The translations under genes were made by a program, and so were the position numbers. This document shows positions 63,437 through 64,000 of a stretch of DNA of 64,000 nt, piece by piece. A model generated the notes under the pieces. The model did not search any database and was not told where the DNA came from. It saw nothing but the letters and a program-made list of their open reading frames with translations. How positions within the stretch are numbered: position 1 is the first letter of the stretch; each line of letters starts with the position of its first letter. The stretch is taken from positions 186,001 through 250,000 of the forward strand of contig JAACJK010000115.1 in assembly GCA_013368325.1 (NCBI GenBank). Reading direction: 5' to 3'. Origin of the DNA: Ephemerocybe angulata (Eukaryota; Basidiomycota; Agaricomycetes; Agaricales; Psathyrellaceae).

Positions 63437-64000
63437 AATCCCTGTGTTCCCCTGTTCCCCATCATCCAAAGATAGTTCCATTTCTGCCAGTGTATTATTA
63501 TCAATATCTATGTTTTCCATGAAGTCCTTTCCCAGAGGTATAGCCTTCCTGGGGTAGTAAGGAACCACCCTAAAAGCGCCAACCTTGCTCTGATGCACCG
63601 CTCCATTGAGCTCCGCCAAGATATACGCGCCGCCCAGGTTTCGTGATACCACAACCATGGGACCCAGATAACGCGGCTTCATCTTCTTATTCAGGCTCGA
63701 CTCAATGTTCGTGTTACGCATCAGAACCAAGTCACCCCGTTTGAAATTCCAGTTCTTGATAGTAGCCCTGTTAGCTTCAGCATAGGCAGCGACACGACGC
63801 CGTTTCTCCTCGCTGATCCTGGTCATGACCGTGCTGACGTGAGTCTGATGTTTAGCCAGAGCCCTAGCCCGGGAGGCTATCAAGTCCTCCGTAGACATCA
63901 TTCCCGTAGGCGGCTCAGTCAGCCAAGTGGCTTCCTGGACGTCAAGCGGCGTGACAGGTTCCGCGCCGGTCAGGAGAAAGAAAGGTGAGCATCCCAGGCG
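63437..64000 (-). CDS. Ty3-type retrotransposon pol, integrase C-terminus (partial, runs off the window)
   Basis: On the minus strand from the window edge: LGCSPFFLLTGAEPVTPLDV, the end of the integrase core as in many fungal Ty3 elements. ISEEKRRRVAAYAEANRATI and NWNFKRGDLVLMRNTNIESS follow, then the GPY/F-type module KMKPRYLGPMVVVSRNLGGA and YILAELNGAV. It ends in an acidic tail (DIDNNTLAEMELSLDDGEQ). The frame stays open through 62663, but after about 63436 it is the antisense of the neighbouring plus-strand gene's acidic tail, so the true end is near 63.4 kb. Protease, reverse transcriptase and gag must lie beyond 64000. Confidence 0.85.

Overview
The window is eukaryotic and looks like an accessory, repeat-rich region of a basidiomycete genome, most likely an Agaricomycete. 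The evidence is that most genes carry several introns of about 49-65 bases with GTAAGT/GTATGT/GTGAGT donors and CTRAY-type branch points. It also holds DUF6699 proteins, a large F-box family, a Tad-like LINE, a Helitron and Ty3-type LTR elements. No prokaryotic gene organisation is present. Family names come from reading motifs by eye; no search was run.

Layout. From 0.2 to 42 kb the dominant content is one expanded family of F-box proteins with a beta-propeller-like C-terminal part. There are ten apparently intact copies (169-1979 minus, 9561-11285 plus, 11539-13240 plus, 13468-15274 plus, 17657-19327 minus, 20328-21978 minus, 23146-24806 minus, 25030-26691 minus, 36177-37803 plus, 38710-40369 plus), one copy broken by a retrotransposon (40742-41987) and at least three C-terminal relics. 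The blocks 17.6-22.0 kb and 38.7-42.0 kb are inverted duplicates of each other. Between the copies lie an RBR ubiquitin ligase with a membrane tail (2325-4114 minus), two DUF6699 genes (6165-6884 plus, 8017-9101 minus), a decayed arginyl-tRNA synthetase (15560-17162 minus), a small LTR element with only a coiled-coil gag-like ORF (26795-28769), an HMG-box transcription factor (29866-32146 minus), and a 33-38 kb stretch with repeated long hairpins and a TPR-gene relic.

From 42 to 45.6 kb a Tad/LINE-type element has cut the last F-box copy. It is itself cut by a 512-bp inverted-repeat element with a 10-bp target duplication and an internal tRNA-like sequence. From 45.6 to 51.4 kb lies a second paralogous cluster: three F-box-like proteins with a nucleotidyltransferase-like segment, one relative of the C-terminal part, and one truncated gene. 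From 51.4 to about 57.2 kb is a Helitron (minus) encoding Rep, a PIF1-like helicase and a C-terminal ubiquitin-specific-protease-like domain, interrupted by two in-frame stops. The right end (57.3-64 kb) holds a candidate LTR, two spliced genes on the plus strand, and the integrase C-terminus of a Ty3-type element on the minus strand running off the window. The geometry suggests the two plus-strand genes may be antisense cargo of that element.

Functionally the window reads as a ubiquitin-related receptor nursery (F-box array plus RBR ligase) being copied, inverted and broken by mobile elements. The housekeeping-type content is limited to the HMG-box gene and perhaps the RBR and DUF6699 genes.
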